NCBI GenBank assembly: GCA_011800155.1 | Contig: CM022374.1 | Span: 1,860,001-1,924,000, forward strand | DNA from: Flammulina velutipes | Taxonomy: Eukaryota; Basidiomycota; Agaricomycetes; Agaricales; Physalacriaceae | Direction: 5' to 3' | Length of the DNA stretch: 64,000 bases | Position numbers and translations under genes: made by a program | Notes under the pieces: generated by a model | Told to the model about the DNA's origin: nothing | Databases searched by the model: none | What the model saw: only the letters and a program-made list of their open reading frames with translations | Shown here: piece after piece, positions 23,601-35,279 of the stretch | Position numbering within the stretch: the first letter of the stretch is position 1 | Layout: each line of letters begins with the position of its first letter

Positions 23601-24071
23601 TTAGACAGGAAAGCAAGGCGATAGAGATTTTTTCGAGGCATGATGGCGTGTCTTAAATAGCAGCAAAGGCGCGTCCGTCGAATCTGGATGGTCCACCGTG
23701 TGAGTCACGAGGACATCATATCCCCAAATGCGATTGACAATCGGGTATGTGAGGTTATACAAAGGCGCAATGGCGATGGCCAAAACGGGGATCTAAAATC
23801 AAAAGATCTGCACTGGCAAGAGAGTTGAAAGAGAGAACATGAGACCGTGGGAGTTTTTTTGGAGCGTTGAATTTGTGAAAGAACGGTCACGGTAACCAGG
23901 TCAGTAAGATAAATCGAACCTTTCTGCAGTCTAATTGTAGCCCAATCCTGCCCAACGAGCGTACATAAGTGGCTACGGAGGCAAAACGATGTCGTAGCAA
24001 ATTATGAGTCATGGCATCTGAAAACGGCAAAATGACAAATATAGTAATCCAGCAACTCGCCTTCGACTTTC
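23601..24071. other. intergenic, divergent promoter region
   Basis: About 470 bp between the start codons of the MIF4G-like gene (minus) and the cytochrome b5-like gene (plus). No other feature seen. Confidence 0.5.
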
Positions 24072-24839
24072 ATGACCTCCTACCTCCGCAGCTGGCTCAC
24101 CGGTGCCGCAGAGCCAACTCCAACACCGCCACAATTAATCCCCGAAATAAATACCATATCACCATCTGCATCCGATGACGAGGGAGACGACACCGAAACA
24201 GAGCAGGATACTTCAGATATTCCACCGGCCTTCCCCAGTCTGAACAGCGCACAACGCGTCGGGATTCCCAAGATTGTCTCGGACCCAGATTCTGTGCGCA
24301 TGCCGCCACCGAGTCTGGCCGTCCGTCAACCAGGCGTCTCGTCATTGGCGCTCCCTCCGTCGACGACAACAGCACCGGTCAAGCCGTCGAAGAAGAGGAA
24401 CAAGGTCGCTCTGGCGCCAGGGCATAGCCCGTTGGACTGGGCGCGATTAAAGTCGTCGGGCGAGGATTTACGGGTGAGTGCAATGTTAAACAACGAGGCG
24501 GGTCCGTTGACACGGCCAATGATAGGGCGTCGATACGTTGATGCGGATACCACCGTCCGTGTTGAAGCTGCATAATAAGCGGGCCGACGCCTGGTCTGCA
24601 TTTAGTGGCAAAGTGTATAACATCACCCCATATCTTGCGTTTCATCCGGGCGGAGAGAGGGAACTCATGCGTGTGGCGGGCCGTGACGGGACGAAGCTCT
24701 TCGGTGCGCCTTATTTCGTCTTTTACTAGCATCCGTCTTTCTCATCGACATTTTAGCTGAGACGCACGGGTGGGTAAACGCCGAGTTTATGCTCGACGCA
24801 TGCCTCGTTGGATTCCTTATACCAGAACCATCCTCATGA
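24072..24839 (+). CDS. cytochrome b5-like heme-binding protein
   Basis: Three exons (24072-24473, 24526-24703, 24757-24839; 663 nt) give 220 aa. A disordered N-terminus is followed by PGHSPLDWARLKSSGEDLRG and a C-terminal cytochrome b5 domain, KVYNITPYLAFHPGGERELM. Axial heme ligands would be His174 of HPGG and His197 of ETHGWVN, spaced 23 residues as in the family. The combination GHSPLDW...L plus b5 matches small b5 proteins such as yeast Irc21 and the N-terminal half of CYB5R4. Likely an electron carrier in the cytosol or at the ER; no membrane anchor is visible. Confidence 0.88.
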
Positions 24840-25039
24840 TATAGAAGTTCAAGTATGTATTACACTATACGTTAAATCTACCGCGGAATATTAATAATGT
24901 CAAGAATCATTTGCCAACATAATAATGGTACATGTATGTTACACAGAGCAAAGCATGCGTGCTATAATGATAGCAAATAAACGACGATGGTAAGTTATCC
25001 TGTCAATGCAAAAATGTGAGTCAAGTTCATGGGTGGATG

Positions 25040-27343
25040 CTATGCAGAGGTGCCCAAGCGATGGTCTTGAAGTGACAGTGGGAAATCCAGAACCGGAACG
25101 TGAGATGATGTGGCGTAAAGCACGAAAACGCTGCGCATGCCTTCCAATTGGACAAAGCGGAGGGTATTGGTTCCTTGTTGGATGGCGTTGGTAATATCCA
25201 ACGGGGCGGGTATCTAGAATGGCGTAAATTTGGGTTCGGGCTGTTCGACGGTGTGAATATACCTTGTCGTCAGGAATAAACATCCTTTGAACATCCGTTC
25301 CTTGGTTCACTTCAATGAGAAGTTGTCCTTTGAGAGGCCATTGTATTGGAAAATCAGAGACTGATGCTGCACCAACGAGCTCGCCGAGTTTATCCACAGG
25401 AATACAGAAAAGGTTCAGGTGCAGTTGATGAGGCGTAAGAAGCGGGCGAGTATTAGGTGGGACGCTACAAGTAGAGCGTCTCTATCAGTATTCCCGCAAA
25501 GATGAGGGGAAGTACGCACTCCGGGTCGTAAATGTTCCATGTTGCGGCGACCGACTTGCCAACGGTAAATTTACACTCCCAAACGTCAGTTGTCTCTTGA
25601 AATTGCCGGTATGCCCAAACTCCAGGGACGGGAGATATATCGAGTTGTGTAGAAGTTTCTTGACATGCTTCAGACGCCTGGGGAAGAGAAGATTGTCCTG
25701 GGTCGACGGCGGTCACAGCGACGTAGTTTCTGTTCACGACATTACTATAAGAATTCTGAACAGCGGGCGGTCCTGCAAGTATTTCCACTCCTTCCATAGG
25801 TTGATCATCCAAGTTACCATTAGAATCCTGGATCCTAGTATCGGTAACATCCATTGCATGGTTTTGTTCATGCCGGATCGGACCTCGAGATGAACGCCGT
25901 GAAGACGCGTGTGTAGAAGAATTTCGAGACCCATTCTTGGGATTATTATCCCAATTGCGTGTGCTCTCAGGTGAGTATGCTCTTATAGAGGCCGAGCGCG
26001 ATTCACGTTGGCGAGAAGTGTGTGGTGAATGCATGTGTGAATTGGTGGGGGAAGCAGCATCTTCGTGAAGCCTGCGCAGCGCGCGAGGAGCTGACGGCGG
26101 GACCTTGGATCGAGCCGAAGGGACATCCGGGGTATGTTGTTTATGAGAATGATATCGTCTATCAGGCGAGCGCCATCGCTCGCCTGAACGTCGTCTATCT
26201 GGTTCTCTGCGATAATCGCGTGATCTATCCGGAGAACGATATTTGTTTGGGGATCGATATCTGTCTGGAGAACGGTATGTTCGTGGAGGGGAACCAAATC
26301 TATTGTCTGGTGCGGGACGGGAGGAATGTACATGTCGTGAATAAGACAAGTCCGGCTCCGAATCCATTGAATAGAGTTTATCTGTCCTCGGAGAACGTGA
26401 ACGCCTGCTGTCACGACGCGAGCTGGCGGTGGGCGTGATTGGGACTCTCGACTGAGATGCATTCGACACAGACGGCGATGCATGTCTCCTATTTCCAGTC
26501 GGTGGCTGAGATCCCGGAAGGCTCTTGGAAATCTCCTCATTCAAGATATCGTTGATGAGGTCCTCTGCTTCCTGCTCAAGTCCGTTCTTGCTCTCCGATG
26601 CTTTCTGGAGGTCTGGCTTTGCAGTCTGCAGCATCTGCAGGAAGGACATCCCGACCTCGTCTGTCACCACCGATTCCACCTTGTCCTCGATGCCTGTGAG
26701 GTCTATCGGTCGTTCTGGATGTGCATCTTTACGCAGCTTTGCGTTCTGGACGACTGCGGCGCGCAGGGCATCGCGTAGTTTCGTGGACGACGACTCTTGC
26801 GTCGACGGCGGGCGGAAGAGCTCGGCGATCGAGTGGGGAGAGAAGAATGAGAGGCCTGGTATGTCTTCAGACGAGGGCATTGGATCTGTTCGTTCCAGTG
26901 GTTCAGGTGACTTTTGAACGAGGGTGGCATTGCCTGAAGACTCGGACAGGACGGTCTGCTTGACGATGGTCAATTAGGAGACGAAAGAACTTGCGGAAAA
27001 AAAGACCAACAAAAGATTCCTCCGCTTGAAGCTCTTCGCCGGAAAGTTTATTGACTTGCACGTGGTCGTCTGGCAGGCCGTCTTCGCTATCGTTTCTCGG
27101 CGTCGAGGCAAGGTCGTCGTCGTCGTCGTCCGAGCGGGACATGTCACTTGGCGACCGCGACCGCGTTTTACTATGTTGAGCCAAAGGAGAATCGGCACGA
27201 CGCTCGCTTACGCGATGCAATAATGACGTTGATTCCCCTTCCCTCTCCCCAATTCGCTGCACCAGCGATGTCGACGATGCATGTCCGCCAAAGTTGTTCC
27301 CATGCATAAACGTTGTTCTCGGATTGTTTTGGAAACTTGTCAT
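25040..27343 (-). CDS. RS-rich hypothetical protein, about 715 aa
   Basis: Four exons (27011-27343, 25520-26958, 25263-25464, 25040-25213; 2148 nt). Residues about 250-420 are rich in Arg-Ser/Ser-Pro-Asp-Arg repeats (YRSPDRYRSPNKYRSPDR), a feature of splicing-related SR-like proteins. The C-terminal region is folded: LCLNLF-like start, VGAASVSDFPIQWPLKGQLL, then IPAPLDITNAIQQGTNTLRF and VQLEGMRSVFVLYA, a beta-rich stretch that I do not recognise with certainty. It might be PINIT-like, but no SP-RING follows. Function unknown; nuclear location is likely. Confidence 0.7.
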
Positions 27344-27607
27344 CAGAAACTCTCAATCTCCGCGATTTTAGGTTTTAAATGATTTCGAGTTCTCGTTGCT
27401 CTGCGCTGGTCGTGGATAAGAGCCTTCAAAAAACGAGGCATGCAGATGTATGACGGAGGTTATTAGAAAGTTAATGTTACCCGGCCCTTGAAAAACAAAT
27501 TCCAGTTCGGGACGTTTGCTTCCGTCTTTAACATTCCGCCACTATAGAACGTGTTCTAGTCAGAGCAGTAAGTACGGCCTACAGGTGAAAGATGGAATGA
27601 TTTTTCA

Positions 27608-28924
27608 TCATGCAACGGTGACCGAGTCTATCCAGGCTCTCAACTCCGGGTCCATTCCTCCTAGCCAGTCGTCTTGAGGTAGCCAAGCCTCCCATTTGTC
27701 TCCAACCTCATGCCTGATATTCGCCACTTCCTCCTGCCATCTCTGCTCCTTGGGAATCCACCACGGTGTCGGATGACTAGCTGTCGTGTGCGACAAAATT
27801 GCACAGTAATGCGCCGCGATCACCAGAGCGCGCGGTCTCCGCTCCCAGAGGAATTCCAGATACTCGAGGGATACGTTCCTATACCAAGCAACGTACTGAA
27901 TATCGGAGTCGGGCTCCAACGAGACCAGTGCCGCTCGTCTCGTCGCACGGACAGCTTTTGCGTACGCTTCTGACACTTCGGGATCCATAACCTCCTCCGA
28001 ATCTGGAGTACCAGAATCCGGGAGATGGATGGTCGACAAACAGTCGAGGAAAGGATATGAAGTCATGGGCGCGTTATCCTCCAAGCACAGAAGTTGGCGA
28101 TGTCTTTCGATAAGGCGTAACACCATTGGTCCTATGGGAGTATCAACGTATCTCCGCCACATCCTGAAAGGACTGAGGTGGAAACGGAAAAAATTCAAAC
28201 ATTCTGGGCTTTGCAGGGATCTTGAGGATGAAAAGCAGTATATGGCCAGAAAATGGTGGGTGATGAAGCTGCCTAAGCCGTCCGCTTCTGGTGTTGCACT
28301 GAGTGTAGAGGCAAAGGCGCGATGCGCGTGGTCGAAATGGGACGCTGCGACGTAGGCGTATTTCGCGGAGAGAGTCGGCTCCGAGTCGGAATGGCACTGC
28401 GAGAGATGCAAGGCTGACAGGGCGAGCATCGCGTGAACAAGGAAATGTGCTTGGGACGAGAAAGCGATGGATGGTACGACTGTTTTCCATATCTCGGCAA
28501 CATCAGGGTGATAGCCATGGATGGAAAAGCATGTGTGATTGGTGTAGTGGTGCATAAGTTCCAGTGTGGACAAGTCCAGAGGGATTGTCAACGCCCCGGG
28601 CATGGTGAAGGTTTGTCCTAGACTGACAGGCATCGGGGCGGTGAATTGTAGACCCGCAGATGCCACAACAGGGACGACGGAGGCGGGAGCTTGTAGACTT
28701 GTAGACTTCCTAGAAGATGTAGCAGAGGATGAATCGGCCCAGATGCATTGTACACCCCTCTTGACGCAGTTACCGCACGCAGGCGCGCCTTCATCGCACT
28801 GTAAGTGGCTGGTACATCAGTCGAACAGGCAGACTACCTGGACGTATATTAAACGAACCTTTACTCTTCGCCTCCGACAGGTCTTACAGCCGGTTCTCGT
28901 CTTTGAATGGACCCGTTTCACCAT
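27608..28924 (-). CDS. UPC2-like Zn2Cys6 transcription factor (copy 1)
   Basis: Exons 28859-28924 and 27608-28798 (60-nt intron inside the zinc cluster, phase 0) give 418 aa. The binuclear cluster has cysteines at 13, 16, 23, 30, 33 and 40 (CKTCRRRRVKCDEGAPACGN then CVKRGVQC). After a Ser-rich linker comes the fungal regulatory domain beginning IPLDLSTLELMHHYTNHTC, typical of the Upc2/Ecm22-like group, many of which respond to sterol or stress in other fungi. Target genes are not known. Its closest relative in this window is the gene at 46193-47435, with the same intron position. Confidence 0.9.
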
Positions 28925-29491
28925 TGTGTACCTACACGAGATGGTTGCAAGTTAACAAGAGACCCGTACCTATCCCTATGGTCTTTGCTGAGATGCTTAT
29001 CACTGTAGGCTAGCCTGAGAATTTAAGAGGAAAATTGCGTCCGAAAATATAATATAGAGCTTGCGGTCTGCGGATGCAGGCCGTGGTAAGTGATCAAGAG
29101 CGCAGCAACAGGGCGCATCATTTTGCTTCCTACTCTCATCTCCGCCTTTGGAATATTCTAACTCGACGTTTCTCAAGTTGGCATCGTCCATATACAGGGG
29201 ACAAAACTACTGATAATCATTCGTAGCGAAATGCACTCATTTCCACTGACCTCTTTTCTAGAGCCTTATACCAGTCGAATCAGACCATCTATGTATCCAC
29301 GAAAAAGACTCTACTATCTTGATGAAGAATCGATACCTCACTAGTCAATTGAAGGCATTCAATCTGAAGGTCCAACGGAAATCACGAATACTTGCCATAG
29401 GAACAGTCCTGACTTCTGAACCCGCCACATATAATTAACAGCCGCGCAAAAGAATTACACTGGGGCATTACGAAGAGCTTTTCTTGTAACG
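28925..29491. other. intergenic, promoter of the Zn2Cys6 gene
   Basis: Upstream region of the minus-strand regulator. A 63-codon minus-strand ORF at 29000-29191 has no family signature and is not called. Confidence 0.4.
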
Positions 29492-29971
29492 ATGTCTCCT
29501 AATCGCCTTGGCCTTGGAGTCCGACACGACCATTCCAGAAACTCTACAACTGGACTTGACGGGCCAAATGGCGCGCCCCCGTACTGCCCGTCCCATTCAT
29601 GTACGTGTCATCCACTGGCAATCACGATCTATCGCTATGGACGCTGTGGGGGCTCCACTTGCATCTTCGACGGTGAGTAAACGGGAAACCGCTTGCCGTT
29701 AAAGTTCTTGACCTTTTTGTCGCTCTATTATTTCCTACCAGGACATCTTCATGAATCTAGGCATATGATATCAGCGTGGCTCGACCTCTTCGCTGGTTCA
29801 TTCTCCGAGTTTCGCCTAATTCTGGGCGACCAGGAATCATTACTGGAGAACTGCTGTGATTCATCCTGGTTACCAGTCATTACCTATTACCGACATAGAC
29901 ATCACCTCAGAATCCTACCTTGTCTCGGTTGTAGTCGTCGGAGAGGAAGAGGAAGCCGGACCAGTCGATGA
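29492..29971 (+). CDS. uncertain two-exon ORF, Cys/Arg-rich, 136 aa
   Basis: ATG 29492, exon to 29672, 69-nt intron (GTGAGT...TACCAG), exon 29742-29971 with frame preserved. The translation is rich in Cys, His and Arg (THCPS-like clusters, CLGCSRRRGRGSR tail) and matches nothing I know. A different frame of the second exon reads an acidic tail (VVVVGEEEEAGPVDDFFF), so the true model may differ. Low confidence that this is a protein gene. Confidence 0.28.
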
Positions 29972-30168
29972 CTTCTTTTTTTAATAACCCCCATCCCTGA
30001 TCCCCGTCGAAGCTGACCTCCTACACTCGAGCGTTCAAATCCCTGGACGTTCAGAGCAGCTGGTTATCGAGGTTTTCTCTACTTCGCTCCCCCATCGCAG
30101 CCTACGATTGCATCGGATAACGAACGCAGTCTCACGGCGCTATAGGACGAGCAGTACAACTCGATACG

Positions 30169-30843
30169 ATGGACGTGTGGCACTCTCCTCGCTACCCAGC
30201 TATCCCTATGCGCAGGGCAATCGGACACAAGGTCGCCGGCTCACAGGATGACCACAATCCTAGCCCCACCGCTCTCGTACGCCGGGGAAGGCCAGTGATA
30301 GGAAATCCCGCCAAATTCAAAGAAGAACGTTCGCGCACCATCGAGGACACCGGGGCCACACCCACCAACCGATCCTCCGGCCAAGTCTGGTGGCGGCAGT
30401 ACTCGACTCCGCAACCTGCGATTTCGCGCAACAACAGGATATCGGGTCCCGAAGAAAACGACGAGGACGATTCAGAACCCGAATCGGAAAAGCCGTCGTC
30501 GCCTCGAAATTCGTCGAAATCTCATATACATGTCAGTGGGGAACCCGAATTGTTCCAATTTGATGAGGATGACGAAGTCGTTCCTCCCGCGAAGCGTAGC
30601 TCTGGCATTTGGTGGCATGACCGCCCATCTGTTGTTGGGGCAGAAGTTGATGTGGTGGAAGTTGAGGAAGAGATGCCTGCGTCAGACGTTGCGCAGGCGG
30701 TCCGGAGGTACCGTCAGAGGTTGCTGGCGTACGAATGCTTGGAGGGACGTCGCCCTTTGTTTGTCGATATGCCCACCGGATTAGGATATGGGGGGATGCC
30801 TAACCTCGAGAACAGCATCCTCTATGGAGGACAGGCTGTCTAG
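30169..30843 (+). CDS. hypothetical acidic/disordered protein, 224 aa
   Basis: Intronless ORF from ATG 30169 to TAG 30843. Mostly disordered; a central acidic run (EENDEDDSEPESEKPSS) and two short Trp motifs (GQVWWRQYS and SGIWWHDRP) suggest short linear interaction motifs. A helix near the C-terminus, DVAQAVRRYRQRLLAYECLE, may be the only ordered part. Not recognised. Downstream there are two intron-like sequences in the presumed 3' trailer. Confidence 0.7.
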   Translation: MDVWHSPRYPAIPMRRAIGHKVAGSQDDHNPSPTALVRRGRPVIGNPAKFKEERSRTIEDTGATPTNRSSGQVWWRQYSTPQPAISRNNRISGPEENDEDDSEPESEKPSSPRNSSKSHIHVSGEPELFQFDEDDEVVPPAKRSSGIWWHDRPSVVGAEVDVVEVEEEMPASDVAQAVRRYRQRLLAYECLEGRRPLFVDMPTGLGYGGMPNLENSILYGGQAV

Positions 30844-31444
30844 GCCTAAGGTGGATGGAGTTTTCGTTTTCGTTTTCTTGTCTTTTTTTCTGTCTTAACT
30901 GGTGAGTATTTCTTCTCTATCCATTTGTCGTCCCCTTGATCATAATCCTTTAGGTCTCAAATATAACATCTGCTGGAAGTCACCTATGTATCATATTTTC
31001 GCATTCTTTCCTTAACCGTTCTTGCCGACTTGTGAGTTTTTTCCCACCATGATTGTGTTATGCCTAATTGATCCATTTCATGCAGGGTTTCCTCCAACAT
31101 AGACTCAAAATGACCCTATTGAGGCTCTACTACACTCCTTACCTTTCACGGGAGATATCACAACCTACAGTGTCCAATGACACCGTCTCCGGACTTTCTT
31201 TCATATCACCCACAATCTTGTAACACTACGTTCCCGGACACTTTTCTGTACTATCTATCTATCGGTGCCACTTCTGGCAAAGTCACTATCATTCACTTTG
31301 TAGAATTAACTTCATTGGTTTACTTTTAAATGCAATCTGCAGCGTCGTTTGACGAATTATCCATTGTGTGCGCCTCCGCACGATATCTTTGGGAACGTTG
31401 ATATTTTCCAATATAGATACACATCGAGGTTTTTATGGTGATGT
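30844..31444 (+). other. 3' flank with two intron-like segments
   Basis: GTGAGT-type donors at 30902 and about 31037, each followed 50-55 nt later by a TTTAG or TGCAG acceptor with a pyrimidine-rich tract and a branch-like CTAAT/CTGAT. They lie downstream of the stop codon at 30843 and upstream of the convergent PEX11 gene, so they would be introns in the 3' untranslated region. Confidence 0.4.
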
Positions 31445-32559
31445 TCATGATGATGAGACGACATCCTGGTCCTTCTCTACTGAGAGGGGAGCATCCTGGG
31501 TAGCAATGGGAGGCGAGGTAGGGAGCGCCGTCGCCTTCCATCCAGCTCGTAAAGAGGCCAGCGCAGTCGTCAGGCATAGAATGTCCACGATGATGGGATT
31601 CTTGATAAGGCCTCCTGGTTTTGACCTGAAATGCTTGAGAAACCCACGTTGCTCCGAAAAGAAAATGAAAACCTACCAGTGCAGCGCTAGTGGTAGATTC
31701 CCGAGATTTAAAACAAGTTCGTTGTAGAAGGAGTCCCAACGTTTTGCGAGGTTCAATTTTTCTGTCTCTGTCTCCACGTTAACTTGCTTCGCCTTTTTGA
31801 GCGTCCGTTGCTGCATGATGAGCAACTTTTGGTCTTCCCGGAGATGGGCAAATTGTAGAAGGACATAAAGCGCCCAGCACCTGACAGACCAGAGGCCCAA
31901 AATGCCGGGATTGAGGTTAACCTTGCGCTTGGAGATCGGAGACGCGTAGGTGGACGGTATGACCTCTTTCGACGCAAGAAAGCTGAGGTGCTCGAGAGGA
32001 TAATAACCAAGCATTGACCATCCTTGTAGACGTTCGATATTCAAAAGCTGGCGCGTTGGCGGGGCTTTACGCTCCAGGGATATGAGCCATTGGAATATGG
32101 GCAAGAGTCCTAGGAGAATGCATCAGTGATCCGTTGTCCGTTATGCGCGTCCCCATATTTACCCCATATTCTCCAGAGTGTACGGGACTCGCTGATCATT
32201 TTGGTAAATTTGGTTAAACCTGCCGCAGTATCGCTATTTGGGAGCTTCCGAAGGCCAGCCTTGCATTGCAGACGCGCCCGGAAATTTAAGAGTGGTATGA
32301 GGAGCTGCAGCGTGTATTGCAGTGTCTACAGTCAGGGGTCAGATTTTCTCCCAGTTGAAAGCAATGAATTAACCATGAAGAATTTACTATTCATCGCGTC
32401 AACGTTAGAAAGAGTTGACGAACAAGACAAGACTGCTCACTCGCTACCACTCCATGTTCCCAGATAGCGAATCAGATGGTTCAAAGTTTCTGAAGGCTGA
32501 ACAAGCGAGAATACACCCAGAACGGAGTCGGCGACTTTTGCTGGCTTTGAGAACGACAT
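31445..32559 (-). CDS. PEX11: peroxisomal membrane protein PEX11
   Basis: Five exons (32441-32559, 32374-32386, 32163-32325, 31677-32109, 31445-31625; 909 nt) give 302 aa. The family pattern is clear: PSETLNHLIRYLGTWSGSDK, FFMTLQYTLQLLIPLLNF, LTKFTKMISESRTLWRIWG, then WSMLGYYPLEHLSFLA, and the C-terminal GWKAT motif after ALASLRAG. Known role: elongates and divides peroxisomes by inserting an amphipathic helix into the membrane. Exon 2 is only 13 nt, yet it is required to complete GSDKFFM. Convergent with the hypothetical gene at 30169-30843. Confidence 0.92.
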
Positions 32560-33194
32560 GAGAGCTAAAGACAACGCTGGCGCTCTGAATCCCCCGGTAA
32601 TGGCAGGTGATAGCCGGGTATTCTTGCCGGATGCCGGCCTATAAAAGTCGGTCCTTGAAATTTTTTAACCTTTGAACAAAACCACTGGAGACTTAAAAGT
32701 TCGGGCGTGATTCAACTCATCCATGCATGCCCGCGTTCCCGTCTCCTAGAAGGATCCAAGGCATCGTCGCAGATGCTGTGATTGCTTTCTTCGATACTTT
32801 TATCGACGTCGAGGTGTCGCTTCGGCAGATGCTCAGGACACGTTGATATTGGTGAACCGAAGGGAGCCTTCCCACAATTATTTTACTGCTTTTAATGTCG
32901 TTTACTATTCTTTGCCGTAGCCTCTCCAACCATTGGAATCACTTGTACCAGAATCGTGACTTGAATATACAAATCTTCCTTCCCTCCTTGGACGTGCCGT
33001 GCTATCGTTGCAATTCCAGAAAACTCCATGCCAACGTGTCGTTCTCTTCCTGGTTTATTTGCGCCGTGCGAGCTTGCGGAACAGTAGAAATCGTCGACAT
33101 ACATACAATGACAAGAAGTTCGTTCAAGATCATAAGGAAAAGTAAGGATACAAGTGCATGTCATAATGTAGGAGATATTAATCTGCGAGAAGTG
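32560..33194. other. intergenic, nothing recognisable
   Basis: About 630 bp: promoter side of PEX11 and 3' flank of the next minus-strand gene. Short ORFs only. Confidence 0.5.
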
Positions 33195-34367
33195 TCAACC
33201 AGTGACGCTCCGGCTTCGAGAGGGAGGAGAGTAATCGTAAGACGATGAACGAGACCTCGGCGATGGCGATGATAAATAACGATATCCAGTTCCCAGCTTC
33301 TTGCGGACTTCTGCATCCAACTCAGATCCCACGAGTGTCTCCGTATCACTGAACCCACTACCGCTTGAGCTCCCGCTCCCCCTTCTATGATCCACAAGCG
33401 TCTCCTCGTCTGCGTCCGAGTACACCAACCTTCTGCGCTTAGCAGGATGTGCAATGCTGCGCTTTAAAGCCTCGAGCTCCAACCTGATAGCCTCTTTCTC
33501 TTGCCTCTCCTTCACGAGCAGCTGAACGCACGAGGACTTGACAGCTGTCACGACGCGGTCACTGTATGACCGTACAAGCGATGCCAATGGGGCTGGAATA
33601 GGGACAGGGCTGGTGGGGGAAGGTGGGGCGCTATGGACGAGCCTTCTGGAAGGAAGGGGGCGTGTAATACGAGGTGCGATGAGGTGGCTGATACTCGGTA
33701 ACGTAGGTGCTGGCGTATTCTCGATTGCGTGCTTGTAGCGCACGGGAGAGGTGACGGGACGCGACGGAGCTTTGCATACAGAAGATTTGGAGATTTGGAT
33801 TGGGCTCGGAATGCGTATTTGTTGAGGCTGGTAAGATTTCATGAGCATCAAGCAAAGGAAGCGATACGATAAATGCTCACTGCTAGAACCCTGGGAGAAG
33901 GGACGAGAGGATGGTCCTCCGATTCTACGATACGAGATATGCGGTCCAGTGCATGGGTGGGTCGAGAAGGGAGCGGCACCCTTTGATCTGTTAGATCTAC
34001 ACGACGACTGTACTGCCGTTGACGCTGGTGGGCGGAGACACGGGGAAGAGGAAGCGTCCTCGCTTTGACAAGGTCATAGGCGTCAATCTGTGGATGCAGA
34101 TGCTCGTCTTCAAACCGGTGGCCACCTGGCAGGGTCTATTCATGCGCGCCACATCAGCGACACTGAGAAGGAACGAGGAGAAAAAATTGGCACCTCAAAC
34201 TCGTATCGAACAGTCATTACAGGATCGGACACGGTCTTCGTACACGGCAAAGGTTTTCGTGCGTATTTTCCTTTTACAACTGGTTTCTCCTTCTCAGAGA
34301 CAGAGCCTTCGTAGTACGGTTGTGGCTGGGAGACAAAGGTCGTACACCGAAGTGGCTTGCGGGAGTA
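33195..34367 (-). CDS. Ser/Pro/Arg-rich hypothetical protein (5' end unresolved)
   Basis: Three exons fit together without frame conflict: 34194-34367, 33881-34135 and 33195-33827. The first shows duplicated motifs YSRKPLRCTT and YARKPLPCTK. The second has HLHPQIDAYDLVKARTLPLP. The last is disordered with one coiled-coil-like segment, LLVKERQEKEAIRLELEALK, a basic AKRRRLVYSD site, and a Ser/Arg tail ending SRSRSVTG. No ATG was found in frame upstream; an initial exon must lie beyond 34367 behind an acceptor at 34368-34369. Nuclear, perhaps transcription-related, but the family is not recognised. Confidence 0.5.
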
Positions 34368-35279
34368 CTTCAAAGCCGTCGTGAATGCGGCCACGAGCAG
34401 GTAGAATAGATACTGGCCAGCCAGGATGGAAGATTTGGGGAAGGAAACGGAAGCAACGAACAACCCAGTATTAGTACCATAGTCGGCTTATTCGTCCCTA
34501 CAATAGTATCGTCGAACAGAGCCAGATGCGACGAAGACAATAACGGTGAGAACGCCGGGTGTTGGCCAAAGACAAAAAGCAAGGGGAATAAGCGGAGTTA
34601 ATAGTCCAGATCAACGTAATGCAGACAATTAGCACTGAGCAGTCATTGTCAACGCTGATCAGTGGTCGTCCATTCCAACAGGATGCGTCCCTACGGTGAT
34701 ATGCTCGGCCCCGGGCTGTGCAATGACCAGGTCATGGACGATGGATGGTAAATTGATATGGCACACCTATTCTTGTTATATACGAAATGGCAGCATCAGA
34801 CTCCAGCAAGGAGACCGGACTGGCTCATAGAAAAGTGGAGAAATCGTCGTCGTAGACGTTGGTAGACGTTAAACGCGATGAGGGATCGAGAAGAGGACGT
34901 AGAGCCGGCCGAATCTTGGAAGTTGGAAGTCCACGTGTTTGCCCATGCACTTGAACTACCAGAGTTTTTCAATACGGGAAGATTATCCTAGACATTACAG
35001 TAGGATGGACGAACAGTTGAGTAGTATCATGAAAGGGAGTGATAGTTGAGGAAATGCATGACCGGTGCCACCAATGAAAATATACATACAGTAATATGAA
35101 TAGATTATGTCCATCATGTCAGAAAAGAAGGTGTACATGTAATCGACAAGGAGCAGCAATAAACGAAAGGGAAGTATATAAGTCCATTCATAATGCTCAG
35201 TCACAGAAAATAAAATCCAATAGTGTCGTGATGGGTATGCGATATCGTATAAGGGGCTGTGCTGACAGGAAAGGAAGGA
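34368..35279. other. intergenic or unresolved first exon of the 33-34 kb gene
   Basis: About 900 bp. May contain the missing first exon of the minus-strand gene to the left. Otherwise only hydrophobic short ORFs in AT-rich sequence near 35000-35200, taken as chance. Confidence 0.4.
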
